NCBI GenBank assembly: GCA_902800015.1
Contig: CADCCU010000005.1
Span: forward strand, 1-64,000
DNA length: 64,000 nucleotides
Source of the DNA: an uncultured Ureaplasma sp.
GTDB lineage: Bacteria > Bacillota_I > Bacilli_A > Mycoplasmatales > Mycoplasmoidaceae
Reading direction: 5' to 3'
Both the position numbers and the translations under genes were made by a program. Of the stretch, positions 55,398 through 64,000 are shown in pieces; the stretch's first letter is position 1; each line of letters opens with the position of its first letter. The notes under the pieces are model-generated. The model was not told the origin of the DNA and made no database searches. It saw only the letters and a list, made by a program, of their open reading frames with translations.

Positions 55398-57224
55398 TTA
55401 CTCGTAAATAAAATACTTATTTTCATCTAGGAATTGGAATACATCCATCTGTTCAGTTCCATCTTCATTATTAACAAACTTTTTTTGTAACAAAAAGCTA
55501 ATAATGTCATCATAACTGTTCCACTGTTCTGGGTGGTCCTCTACTGACGTAAGTAATTCAATAGCATCATACAATGATTCTCAACCTGTTCCTTGAAATA
55601 ATGGATTATCAGAATAATGTTCATTATCAGTCAATACATTGCTTGCACCTTGTGAAAGTGTAGAACATTTATTGTAAACACTACCAACAGTTACATAACC
55701 ACTATTACCTATAAATGAACGTCTAACTTCATCCGATTGAGATGCTAATGCCATTCCATCATAACCCAAATAATTACATTGAATTTCATTAGTAGCATTT
55801 TGACTAAAGTAATAACCTCTAATAGCTTTAGCTTTTGCTTGGAAAATAATAGAACTAACTCCAGCTAAATCCTTTTGTGCAGAGAATTGAATAATTTTAT
55901 CCCCATAGTTTAAATGGCTCTTGCTAGTGTATACACTCATATCACCATTTTCTTGATCAGTATCTACACCAATAGCAATTGCTGGTGATCCTTGGTTTCT
56001 AATTTCATTAACAACGTCCATAGTTTGTGGTCCAGATACAGGTAAGATAGCATCAGCCCCCTGCATTAATAGTTGTTGAACTAAAAGTCTACTTTCACCA
56101 GTTACAAATGAGTTTGAATAAAATGAATCAGACTTACCTATAGAAATTAAACCAACTGTTCTTTTTTCTCTTGTAGTCTCGTCTCATTGTTCTTTTTCAG
56201 CAAGCTTTGGAAGAATGTAATTATTGTAAATATAAACACCTCATTGAAATCCACCCATGTATGCTGTAACTGTTGGAATTGGTAAACCGCCATATGTTCC
56301 AACTGCAAGTTTACCATTGTTAACTTTTGAATAAACAGTATCATATCGATCTTGCAAATATTGACATGCAGCAAGTGCACTTAAAAAAGCTGATTGGTCA
56401 GATTTATAGAATACAGATGCACAACGTCTAGATCTGTATGAACCATCTAATAATGTATAAGTTGCAGATTCATATAAATCATTATAACGTGTCTCAAAAC
56501 TTGCTAAAGGTGTCTCATGCAAATATCCTGCTAATAAAAGTGACCCTTTTTGACGACTAGAATTTTTAATCTTATTAACCTCAGCACGATAAACATCAGT
56601 AAAACCATTGTTATCATCGGCAGCAGGCTTTGAAATTCTTGCATAATATTTACCTTCTTGATATTCATTTTGAAGAGGCTCTATTAATTGATTAATAGGA
56701 ATGCGAACAGGGTCACCAACTTTTCATTGGCTGCTACCTAATGTTGAATCTTTTTGATGCACTCAATTAACAAGACCTCAATATATACTTTGGTTAAAGG
56801 ATTTATCTAATGCTACATGGGTACTACCGTCAATGATTGATACACCATATGCATATAGGTCAGAATTACTGATATTAGGATCTATAGTAAAAGAGTCAGT
56901 TGAAGTGTCAATTTGTGATGTATTTATATACACATCACGATATACCTTGTTACTATTATTATTTGTTACAGGTTCCTCATCATCACAATTTCAATATGAT
57001 TCATCAGGTAATGAACGATAATCTGCAGCTACAGTAGGGCTTATTGAATCTTCATTTTTGAAAAGTCAAGGTCTTATATTAATAAAATTTTGTCGATTTG
57101 AAAGTGATGCAGTTAATCCAAAGACTATTCCACTAGAACCTCCTAACAAAATAACAGCAGCGCCAATTTTTAATAATTTTGAAAGATTTGCTGATTGTAG
57201 TTTGTGATGTTTTAGCTTTTGCAT
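55398..57224 (-). CDS. BmpA/PnrA-like nucleoside-binding protein
   Basis: Extracellular substrate receptor of the nucleoside importer; 608 residues, much longer than usual BMP proteins (about 350). The family core is in the second half: VGTYGGLPIPTVTAYMGGFQWG, QGADAILPVSGPQT, AIAIGVDTDQENGD and NYGDKIIQ. The N-terminus has a hydrophobic segment (IGAAVILLGGSSGIVFGL) but no Cys, so it is an anchored rather than lipid-modified protein. A 200-residue N-terminal insert (YRSLPDESYWNCDDE...) is unique. It is first in the operon and carries many TGA Trp codons. Confidence 0.85.
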
Positions 57225-57251
57225 ATTTAAGAAGTTGTCCCAGAGAATTAC

Positions 57252-57275
57252 ACTATATTATGTAAATAATATAGT
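57252..57275. promoter_or_regulatory. Inverted repeat upstream of the nucleoside operon
   Basis: A perfect 10-bp inverted repeat ACTATATTAT-GTAA-ATAATATAGT. It lies 28 bases before the start codon of the binding protein, where its promoter should be, and about 75 bases before metG. It could be an operator; A+T composition makes chance more likely than in other genomes. Confidence 0.45.
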
Positions 57276-57336
57276 ATATTTTTTTGTTTTCATAAAATAT
57301 ATTTGCATTTTTAAATAAACTTTAGTTACTTTAACA

Positions 57337-57342
57337 TATAAT
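57337..57342 (+). promoter_or_regulatory. -10 box of metG
   Basis: TATAAT, 9 bases before the metG ATG, again implying a leaderless transcript. Confidence 0.55.
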
Positions 57343-57351
57343 AAAAACCAA

Positions 57352-58905
57352 ATGGCGAAAAAATATTTGGTTACTACACCTATTTACTATGGTTCTGGCA
57401 AGCCCCATATTGGGCATGCTTTTACCACTATTATGGGAGATACTTTTGTAAGTTTTAAGAAACTTTTAGGTTATGATGCAATTTTATTATCTGGAATGGA
57501 TGAACATGGTCAAAAAATTGCTGAAAAAGCTGCCAAAGAAAATAAACAACCGCAAGAATATGTTGATAGTATTTATCAAGATTTTAAGCATTTATGAGAA
57601 CTATTAAGCATTAATTTTGGTGCTTTTATTCGTACAACAAATCCAGAACATTGTAATGCAGTACAAAAAGTATTTAGCCAATTGTACAAAGACAAATTAA
57701 TTTATTTGGATAATTGAAAAGGTTTGTATTGTGTTCAATGTGAAGAAAACTACACTAAATCTTCAGCAGTCGAACATGATGATCATCAATTATATTGCAA
57801 GGTCGGCCATAAACTAGTAGAAAAATCTGAATCTTCATATTTTTTACAAATTTCTAAGTTTGAGGATTGACTAATTAGTTTTTATGAAGTTCATCCTAAT
57901 TTCATTATTCCAACTGAAAGAATTAATGAAATTATGAAAAATTTCATTCTTCCTGGTTTAGAGGATTTATCAATTACAAGAACTACTTTTGATTGGGGAG
58001 TTCCAACTATTGAAAATAAAGATCACATTCTATATGTTTGAATTGATGCATTAATGTCATATTTAACAGGTTTAGGCTATCTAAGTAAAGATGATCATTT
58101 ATACAAAGAATTTTGAGACAATGATGAAGCTATTAAGATCCATCTTGTTGGTAAAGAAATCACTAGATTCCATGGTATTTATTGACCAATACTATTAAAG
58201 TCTTTAAAACTAAGACAACCAACCAAAATAATTTCTCATGGATGAATTATTACTAAAGAAGGTAAGATGTCAAAGTCTTTAGGCAATGTTGTCGATCCAG
58301 TTGAATATATTAATGAATATGGTGCTGATGCTTTAAGATATTATTTATTGAAAAATATTCCCATTACAAGCGATGGAGTTTTCTCTAAAGATTTATTTAT
58401 CAATACTTATAACTCTGATCTTGCTAATAACTTTGGTAACTTATTCTCAAGATCTTTAGGAATGATTAATAAATATAATCAAGGTATTATTCCAAAAATC
58501 AATCTAAAATGTTTAGATGATAATGATTTAACTTTAATAAATAAAGTTAAAGAATTACAAGCTCAAGCTAATCAATACATTGATAATTTTGAATTTAATA
58601 CATTAATTAATGAACTAATCAATTTAAGTTCTCTAGCTAATAAATATGTTGAAGACACTAAACCATGAGAATTAAATAAACAAGGTAAAAAAGATAAATT
58701 ATTTAATTTTTTAAATATTATTGCTAATGTTGCTAGAAACTTAATATTTTATTTATCACCAATTCTAAAATCAGGAACTGAATTAGCAAAAAAACAATTC
58801 AAATTAACTTCTTCGGATTTACAAATAGCAACATTGTCATCATTTGAAAAACTAGATAATCGTCAAGTTGATAATTCACAACCAATATACAATCGAATTA
58901 AATAG
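57352..58905 (+). CDS. metG: Methionyl-tRNA synthetase
   Basis: Charges tRNA-Met; 517 residues. It begins [24 protein letters not shown] with the HIGH motif, then [43 protein letters not shown] and the KMSKS loop [14 protein letters not shown]. The anticodon domain follows ([21 protein letters not shown]) and there is no C-terminal dimerisation domain. At least ten Trp codons are TGA, including one at 57595-57597. It is divergent from the nucleoside operon and ends 14 bases before the convergent truA stop. Confidence 0.96.
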
Positions 58906-58919
58906 TTTTATTTGCTTAT

Positions 58920-59645
58920 CTAATAAATAACTTCATATAAATATAAACCGCAAGGGCTAGCTAAAGTTATAGCTAATCCTTTTTTAGGATTATCAATTAA
59001 TCTTTTAATATCAGCAATTGATTTCTTATGATCATTTAAATCAATAAGACTACCAATGATCATTCGTACCATATTTCTTAAAAAGCCATTACCAGTAATA
59101 TAGACTTTGATAATATCTTTAGACTTAATAATTTTGATATCATTAATTGTCCTATTTGTATTTGATAACTCAGACTTACTAAATGATAAAAAATTATGAT
59201 TGCCAATAAATAACTTAATAGCTTTTTTTCATAAAACTAAATCAATAGGTTTGTTGTAATTTAATAAATATCTATTTTTAAAAATATTAAACTTGCCGAT
59301 GTTAATTACATATAGATATGTTTTACTTTTAGCATCATATCGAGCATTAAAACTATTATCTATAGTTTTAATCTTATTTATTCTAATATCGTAAGGAAGT
59401 TGTGAATTTAATGCCTTTATTAATTTGACAGGTGTTAAATTGACTTTATTTTCACAAAAACTAAAATATTGATGAATTGCATGGACACCAGTATCAGTTC
59501 TTCCACTACCAATAATGTTAATCTTTTGCTGGTAAATACGACTTAAGCAGTTTTCAATAGTTTGTTGAACTGATTCATTATTCTTTTGTTTAGCTCATCC
59601 ATGGTAATTACAACCATCATAACTAATATCAACCAAATAATTCAT
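58920..59645 (-). CDS. truA: tRNA pseudouridine synthase A
   Basis: Forms pseudouridine at positions 38-40 in the anticodon arm; 241 residues. It begins MNYLVDISYDGCNYHGWAKQ. The catalytic Asp is in IIGSGRTDTGVHAIHQ, and later motifs are FNARYDAKSKTYLYVI, FLSFSKSE and GNGFLRNMVRMIIGSL. It lies 3 bases downstream of ecfT, the gene order (ecfA1-ecfA2-ecfT-truA) known from Bacillus. One or two Trp codons are TGA. Confidence 0.95.
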
Positions 59646-59648
59646 AAA

Positions 59649-60707
59649 CTATACGATTAAAAATTCAACCCAATTGAATGGCCCAAAAACCATGTGGTGA
59701 ACAGTAAATGAAATAAAGAAAACAAAGAAAATACCACCAAGAATTAAAGCAATAAAATCCCTAATACTTATATTGTAATTACGATATCTAGTACGAATTT
59801 TTCGTGGATCATAACCTCGTGCTTCCATAGCATTTGATAAATCATCAGCTTTATGAAATGCCAATGAAAACATTGGAATAATTAATGAAATTAATGATTT
59901 GACTTTATCTTTAATGTTTCCATTTTTAAAATCTACACCTCTTGATGCTTGAGCACGTAAAATGTTTTGTGATTCAGATAATAACGAAGGAACAAAACGA
60001 ATCGCAATAGCAAATGTCATAGCCCATTCATTAATTGGTATTCTAAAATATTTTAATGGATATAACATATCCTCGATACCATTAGTTAATTCAGAATAGC
60101 TTGTTGTTGATAATAATAAAGTGATAATACTAATCATTAATATGATCTTAAATGAAACAAATGTGGTATTAAATATTACTTTTGTTGATAATGAATATCA
60201 ATGAGAGATATATCAAAGATATAATGTTTGACCACTTGCAATTTTAACAGATTCATACTTATATCCTAAAAAATCATCTGGTCGATTATAATATATTCCT
60301 TTAATTTCTCCGCCTCAAATGTTACCTACTATTGACATATGACTTTGATCTTGGGTTCAAATAATGTGATTAGTATCAAAATTAATTACATTACCAAAAA
60401 TAACTTTCATTGGTGAATTCAACACATCAGCACTAAAACCAGGAGATTTATAGGCTATCCAGTTAATAACTCCTAACAAAACAAACATAACTATCCAAGT
60501 AATAAAAATGGACTTAAACAACTTTAATGGTAATCTTGCTAGTATCCAAATTAAAACAATTAAACTTGTAGCAACTAATAAACCAAAGAAACCAATTGGT
60601 AAAAAGACAATCGTAATTAAAAAAATAGTAACTAAAATTTTAACTGTTGGATTAGTTGCATGTCAGAATGATTTTTTATTAATGTATTGTTCCAATGAAT
60701 TTTGCAT
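59649..60707 (-). CDS. ecfT: ECF transporter transmembrane subunit EcfT
   Basis: Membrane coupling subunit of an energy-coupling factor transporter that serves several substrate-binding S proteins; 352 residues, longer than the usual 265. The coupling helices carry the two Ala-Arg-Gly type motifs, QASRGVD and MEARGYDP, which contact the ATPases. About six hydrophobic segments are seen. An insert of about 100 residues between early helices (SPGFSADVLNSPMKVIFGN...) explains the extra length. It starts 4 bases after the ecfA2 stop, and several Trp codons are TGA. Confidence 0.9.
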
Positions 60708-60710
60708 TAA

Positions 60711-61676
60711 TTATTTCCTCTTTTTGATAATTTTGTCAATACATATTGATAATTCTTCAACCGTTTTAGGTTGCATTTCATATAAAGCCTCAAAAGCTTT
60801 GTTTTTAGATATTAATAAATCAATCATTTGAATTACCATTGGTTTAATAATAGACGTAGAGTTTAATAATTCGTTATTTCTAAAAATATTATAAGGTGTA
60901 TCAAAGTATTTAACTTTCTTATCAGCTAAAACAATTACTTTATCAGCCATTCTTAATACTTGGTTCATATCATGCGTAATAATAATAATTGTTTGTTTTT
61001 GTTGTTTTAAATTTTGAATAAAATTTAATATTGAAGTTGTTCCTGCAGGATCTAATCCAGCAGTTGGCTCGTCAAATACTAAAATATTAGGTTGAATAGC
61101 TAATATACCTGCAAGAGCCACTCGTCGTTTTTGACCACCAGAAAGTTCAAAAGGTGAATGTGAGAATAAATATTCAGGAATGCCCATTTGTTTTAAATAT
61201 TCAATAGCTAATTTTTCAGCTTCTGGTTTTTTAACACCAAGATTAACAGGACCAAACATAACATCTTTAACGATGTTATCCTTGAATAATTGATATTCAG
61301 GAAATTGGAAAACCATACCAACAGTTTTTCTTAATTTCTTAAATTTTGGTATACGTTTTTTCTTACCATATACTTTACAACCATTTAACAAAAAAATGTT
61401 ACCATACTTTGATTTTAATAAACCATTAAAATGCGTAATCAAAGTGGTTTTGCCACATCCAGAATCACCAATAATAAAATAAATTTTTTCTTTCTCCAAA
61501 GAAAGTTTTGTTGACTCTAAAACAACTTTTTCATTAGCAGTATTACTATCAAATACGATTTTCAAATTGTCTAAAAAAATAGCTAAATTATTATCAAGAT
61601 TAAATTCTTTAGCTTCTTTGATAGTCATTTCTCTATTTAAACTTTCGCTGCTTATTTGTTTTGTTATTTCTTGCAT
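60711..61676 (-). CDS. ecfA2: ECF transporter ATPase EcfA2
   Basis: One of two ATPases of the ECF module; 321 residues. Walker A GDSGCGKTTLI, Q-loop MVFQFPEYQLF, signature LSGGQKRR, Walker B ILVFDEPTAGLDP and ITHDMN are intact. A 35-residue N-terminal extension precedes the ABC domain. The sequence FQFPEYQLF is typical of the A2 subunit. Its start overlaps the end of ecfA1 by 13 bases. Substrate is set by S components not seen in this window. Confidence 0.94.
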   Translation of the reverse strand: MQEITKQISSESLNREMTIKEAKEFNLDNNLAIFLDNLKIVFDSNTANEKVVLESTKLSLEKEKIYFIIGDSGCGKTTLITHFNGLLKSKYGNIFLLNGCKVYGKKKRIPKFKKLRKTVGMVFQFPEYQLFKDNIVKDVMFGPVNLGVKKPEAEKLAIEYLKQMGIPEYLFSHSPFELSGGQKRRVALAGILAIQPNILVFDEPTAGLDPAGTTSILNFIQNLKQQKQTIIIITHDMNQVLRMADKVIVLADKKVKYFDTPYNIFRNNELLNSTSIIKPMVIQMIDLLISKNKAFEALYEMQPKTVEELSICIDKIIKKRK

Positions 61677-62509
61677 AATTTAGCTACCTCAGTTGCCAAT
61701 TTATCACTATCTAATGTCAAAGACAAATCATGATATTTATCCTTTAATAATTTTGATAAATTAAGTGCAAAAGGAAAATCTAGACTATTATTTTTTAAAA
61801 ATTCTTCATCTTCAAAAACAACATTAGGCTTATCGAATCTTTGCAATTCTCCTTGCTTAATTACCATTACACGGTCTGCTTTGATAATCTCTTCCATATC
61901 ATGAGTAATAGAAATAACAGTCTTATGATATTTATGACGTAATAAAAGCATTAATTCTTTTATTTCTTGCTTAGCAGTTGGATCTAGCATTGATGTTGAT
62001 TCATCAAAGATAATAATACTTGGATTCATTGCTAACACTGAAGCAATTGCCACTCTTTGTTTTTGACCACCAGATAATTTTCCTGCATCTAAGCCTAATA
62101 GATGTTGAACACTAACAATACTTGATGCTTGTTGGATAATATCATTCATATTTAAAGAATTAACTAAACGATTTTCTAAACCAAAAGCAATATCATCTTC
62201 AGCAGTTAAACCTATAAATTGATTATCGGGATTTTGAAAAACAATGCCAATTTTATTGCGAATACTTTTTAATGTCAAATTCGTCATCAAAGTACCATAA
62301 ACATAAACATTACCGCTTCATGGTTTTAATAGACCAAAAATAATTTTTGAAATTGTAGATTTACCAGATCCATTACTACCAACAATACAAATATATTCGT
62401 CATCATAAATATCAAAAGATAAATTTTTGATAACTCTGTTGTTAGTTTTATGGTCGTAGCCAAATTCTACATTAGATAATTTGACTGCTATTTTTTTATC
62501 TATTTCCAT
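61664..62509 (-). CDS. ecfA1: ECF transporter ATPase EcfA1
   Basis: The second ECF ATPase, 281 residues. Walker A is VGSNGSGKSTISKII, the Q-loop FQNPDNQFIG is diagnostic of the A1 type, the signature is LSGGQKQR and Walker B IIIFDESTSMLDP has Ser after Glu in place of Pro. One Trp is TGA at 62318-62320. It is the first gene of the ecf operon and overlaps ecfA2 by 13 bases. A 37-base gap separates it from the metal ATPase upstream. Confidence 0.94.
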
Positions 62510-62546
62510 TGCGTATAAATTGTAAGTTATTATATAAATATAAACA

Positions 62547-64000
62547 TTAAACTACTTGTAGTTTTTTCATTATGCGTCCTGAAAACAATGAAAAAGAAAT
62601 AATTGTGGTAATTAAAGTTAATCCCACATCTGCAAGTATACCTAACAACAAGATAATTGTTGTTTGATCAATAATAGCATGATAATACACTAATACAGAT
62701 AATGCAACAATTGTAAAAAATGCTAATAATTTGAAAATAATAATAATTCAAGTATTCAATTTCACAATTCTATATGTTTTTTTAGCAACACTGATTAAAT
62801 AACTTAATAATTTAAATTCATTTTTCATGTAGATTAAATTATTTGTAAGAATGACAATATCAGCTGTTTGCTTTACTACATCATACCCTTGGTCAATTGC
62901 AATACCAACATCAGATAATTTAAGCACCGGAGCATCATTAATGCCATCACCAATAAAAATAACATGCTTTTTTTGCTTTTTAATTTGTTTAAAAATTTTT
63001 ACTTTATCTTCTGAAAGAAGATTGCCATAGGCATTATTAATGTTTAATTCTTTAGCAACAAAATCAACACTATTTTGTGTATCACCTGATAAAATATAGA
63101 AATCTTTTATCCCCATATTTTTCAAGTTATCAATGGTTTGTTTTGCATCATACTTTATATCGTCTTTAAAATTAATGACACCAATAAATTTCTTATCAAT
63201 AGCTAAATAAATGCAAGTATCATTCTGGATAAAATTTTTATCAATATTAATCTTGTTTTCATCCATTAACCGTTTATTGCCTACAATAATTTGTTTGTTG
63301 TTAAACAAACCAACTATGCCCCTGCCAGATAAACTCTTGGCATTAATAATTTTCTTAGTATTTTTCATTTCACTTATTACTGGTTTAGCTAAAACATGCG
63401 ATGAATGTAATTCACATGAACTAATCAAATCTATAATGTCTTGTTCACTATATTTTTTATCAAAAACCTTAACGGTATTGATTTTAAATTCACCTGTAGT
63501 TAATGTACCTGTTTTATCTAAAACAATAGTATCACATTTAGCTAAATTGTCAATATATCTTTGCTCTTTAACTAAAATATTATTTTTAGTTAATATGGTT
63601 GTTGATGCAAAGTAAGCAACAGGAATTGAAATCAAAAAAGCACAAGGGCAAGAAGCTAATAATATAGATAAACCAACATTTAATCACAATCCTCAAGTAT
63701 CATGATCAATGCTAATAGGAATAATCGTAATTAATATTGCAGCAAAAATAACAATTGGTGTGTAAATCTTTGCAAAATTTGTAATAAATTTCTCGGAACT
63801 TGATTTATGTTTAGAAGCATCTTTAATTAACTCAAAATAATAACTTGTATGTGAATTAACTACAGTTTTTTTAACTAAACAAGTTAAATCACCATCAATG
63901 TTAATAGCACCAGAATATAAATACGAACCTTTAGCAACATCACAATATTTACTTTCACCATTTAATGAGCTAAGATCAATATTAGCAATTCCATTAATAA
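62547..64000 (-). CDS. P1B-type heavy-metal ATPase (N-terminus beyond window)
   Basis: Metal-exporting P-type ATPase; about 484 residues are visible and the N-terminus is outside the window. The actuator domain shows SLNGESKYCDVAKGS. The metal site is SCPCAFLIS (CPC), the phosphorylation site DKTGTLTTGE, and GDGINDAPVL and GDTQNS close the ATP domains. The P1B His-Pro motif reads SSHVLAKP, with Val for Pro. The two C-terminal helices (WIIIIFKLLAFFTIV and TTIILLLGILADVG) are present. The ISIPVAYF context resembles Zn/Cd pumps, but Cu cannot be excluded. It is transcribed toward ecfA1. Confidence 0.88.

Overview
The window is from a wall-less bacterium (Mollicutes, mycoplasma-like). The sequence is strongly A+T rich. 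Almost every conserved protein is continuous only if TGA is read as tryptophan (genetic code 4): EF-Tu, PolC, MetG, FruA, Ffh, SigA and GpmI all have TGA exactly where the family has Trp. PolC, an EcfA1-EcfA2-EcfT-TruA block, a fused PstC-PstA, a BmpA-type nucleoside transporter and an EzrA-like protein support a Firmicutes-derived reduced genome. An anaerobic glycyl-radical cassette suggests life in a low-oxygen host niche. I cannot name the species; a Malacoplasma/Ureaplasma-type organism is a guess.

Layout. 1-5292 (minus): phosphate uptake operon (PstB, fused PstC-PstA, PstS-like protein, a second lipoprotein). 5331-6770 (plus): miaB. 6763-15238 (minus): orphan ABC permease, uridine kinase, pseudouridine synthase, rRNA methyltransferase, gpmI, ffh, tyrS. 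15355-16995 (plus): DivIVA/GpsB-like protein and tuf with its terminator. 17052-23259 (minus): an odd tRNA-Glu(CUC), EzrA-like protein, a 5'-truncated nif3, trmK, sigA, an 81-residue peptide gene with a very strong Shine-Dalgarno, mnmA. 23300-25472 (plus): YitT-like membrane protein and a choline-kinase-like protein. 25473-33149 (minus): rnhB, rbgA, heterodimeric ABC exporter, dnaX, yebC-type gene, tRNA-Leu(CAA). 33215-34982 (plus): stand-alone glycyl-radical protein (GrcA-like), its activase PflA, and a NagB-like protein without the usual catalytic residues. 34988-37822 (minus): membrane protein, proS, manA. 37872-39998 (plus): fructose-type PTS EIIABC. 39976-44840 (minus): trmL and polC. 44901-45027 (plus): a GC-rich tandem-repeat RNA gene with its own promoter and terminator. 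45054-57224 (minus): whiA, trxB, tpiA, pepA, upp and the four-gene nucleoside ABC operon. 57352-58905 (plus): metG. 58920-64000 (minus): truA, the ECF energizing module and a P1B-type metal ATPase cut by the window edge.

Metabolic picture. Sugar enters by the PTS, and mannose phosphate joins through ManA. TpiA and GpmI are glycolytic. Pyruvate handling may use a pyruvate formate-lyase supported by GrcA and PflA. Bases and nucleosides are salvaged by the BmpA-type transporter, Upp and Udk. Phosphate, ECF vitamins or metals, and a P1B metal pump complete the transport set.

Genes are densely packed, with many TAATG or short overlaps. Many genes show TATAAT 7-11 bases before the start codon, which implies leaderless mRNAs. 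No stretch above 300 bases lacks a gene. The longest gaps are 44841-45053 (213 bases, holding the RNA gene) and 57225-57351 (127 bases, holding two promoters and an inverted repeat). I saw no transposase, phage gene, CRISPR array or rRNA.

The observation I would follow first is the tandem 44-base repeat at 44901-44988. Each copy can fold into a compact H-type pseudoknot, and the pair lies between a good promoter and a good terminator with no downstream gene.
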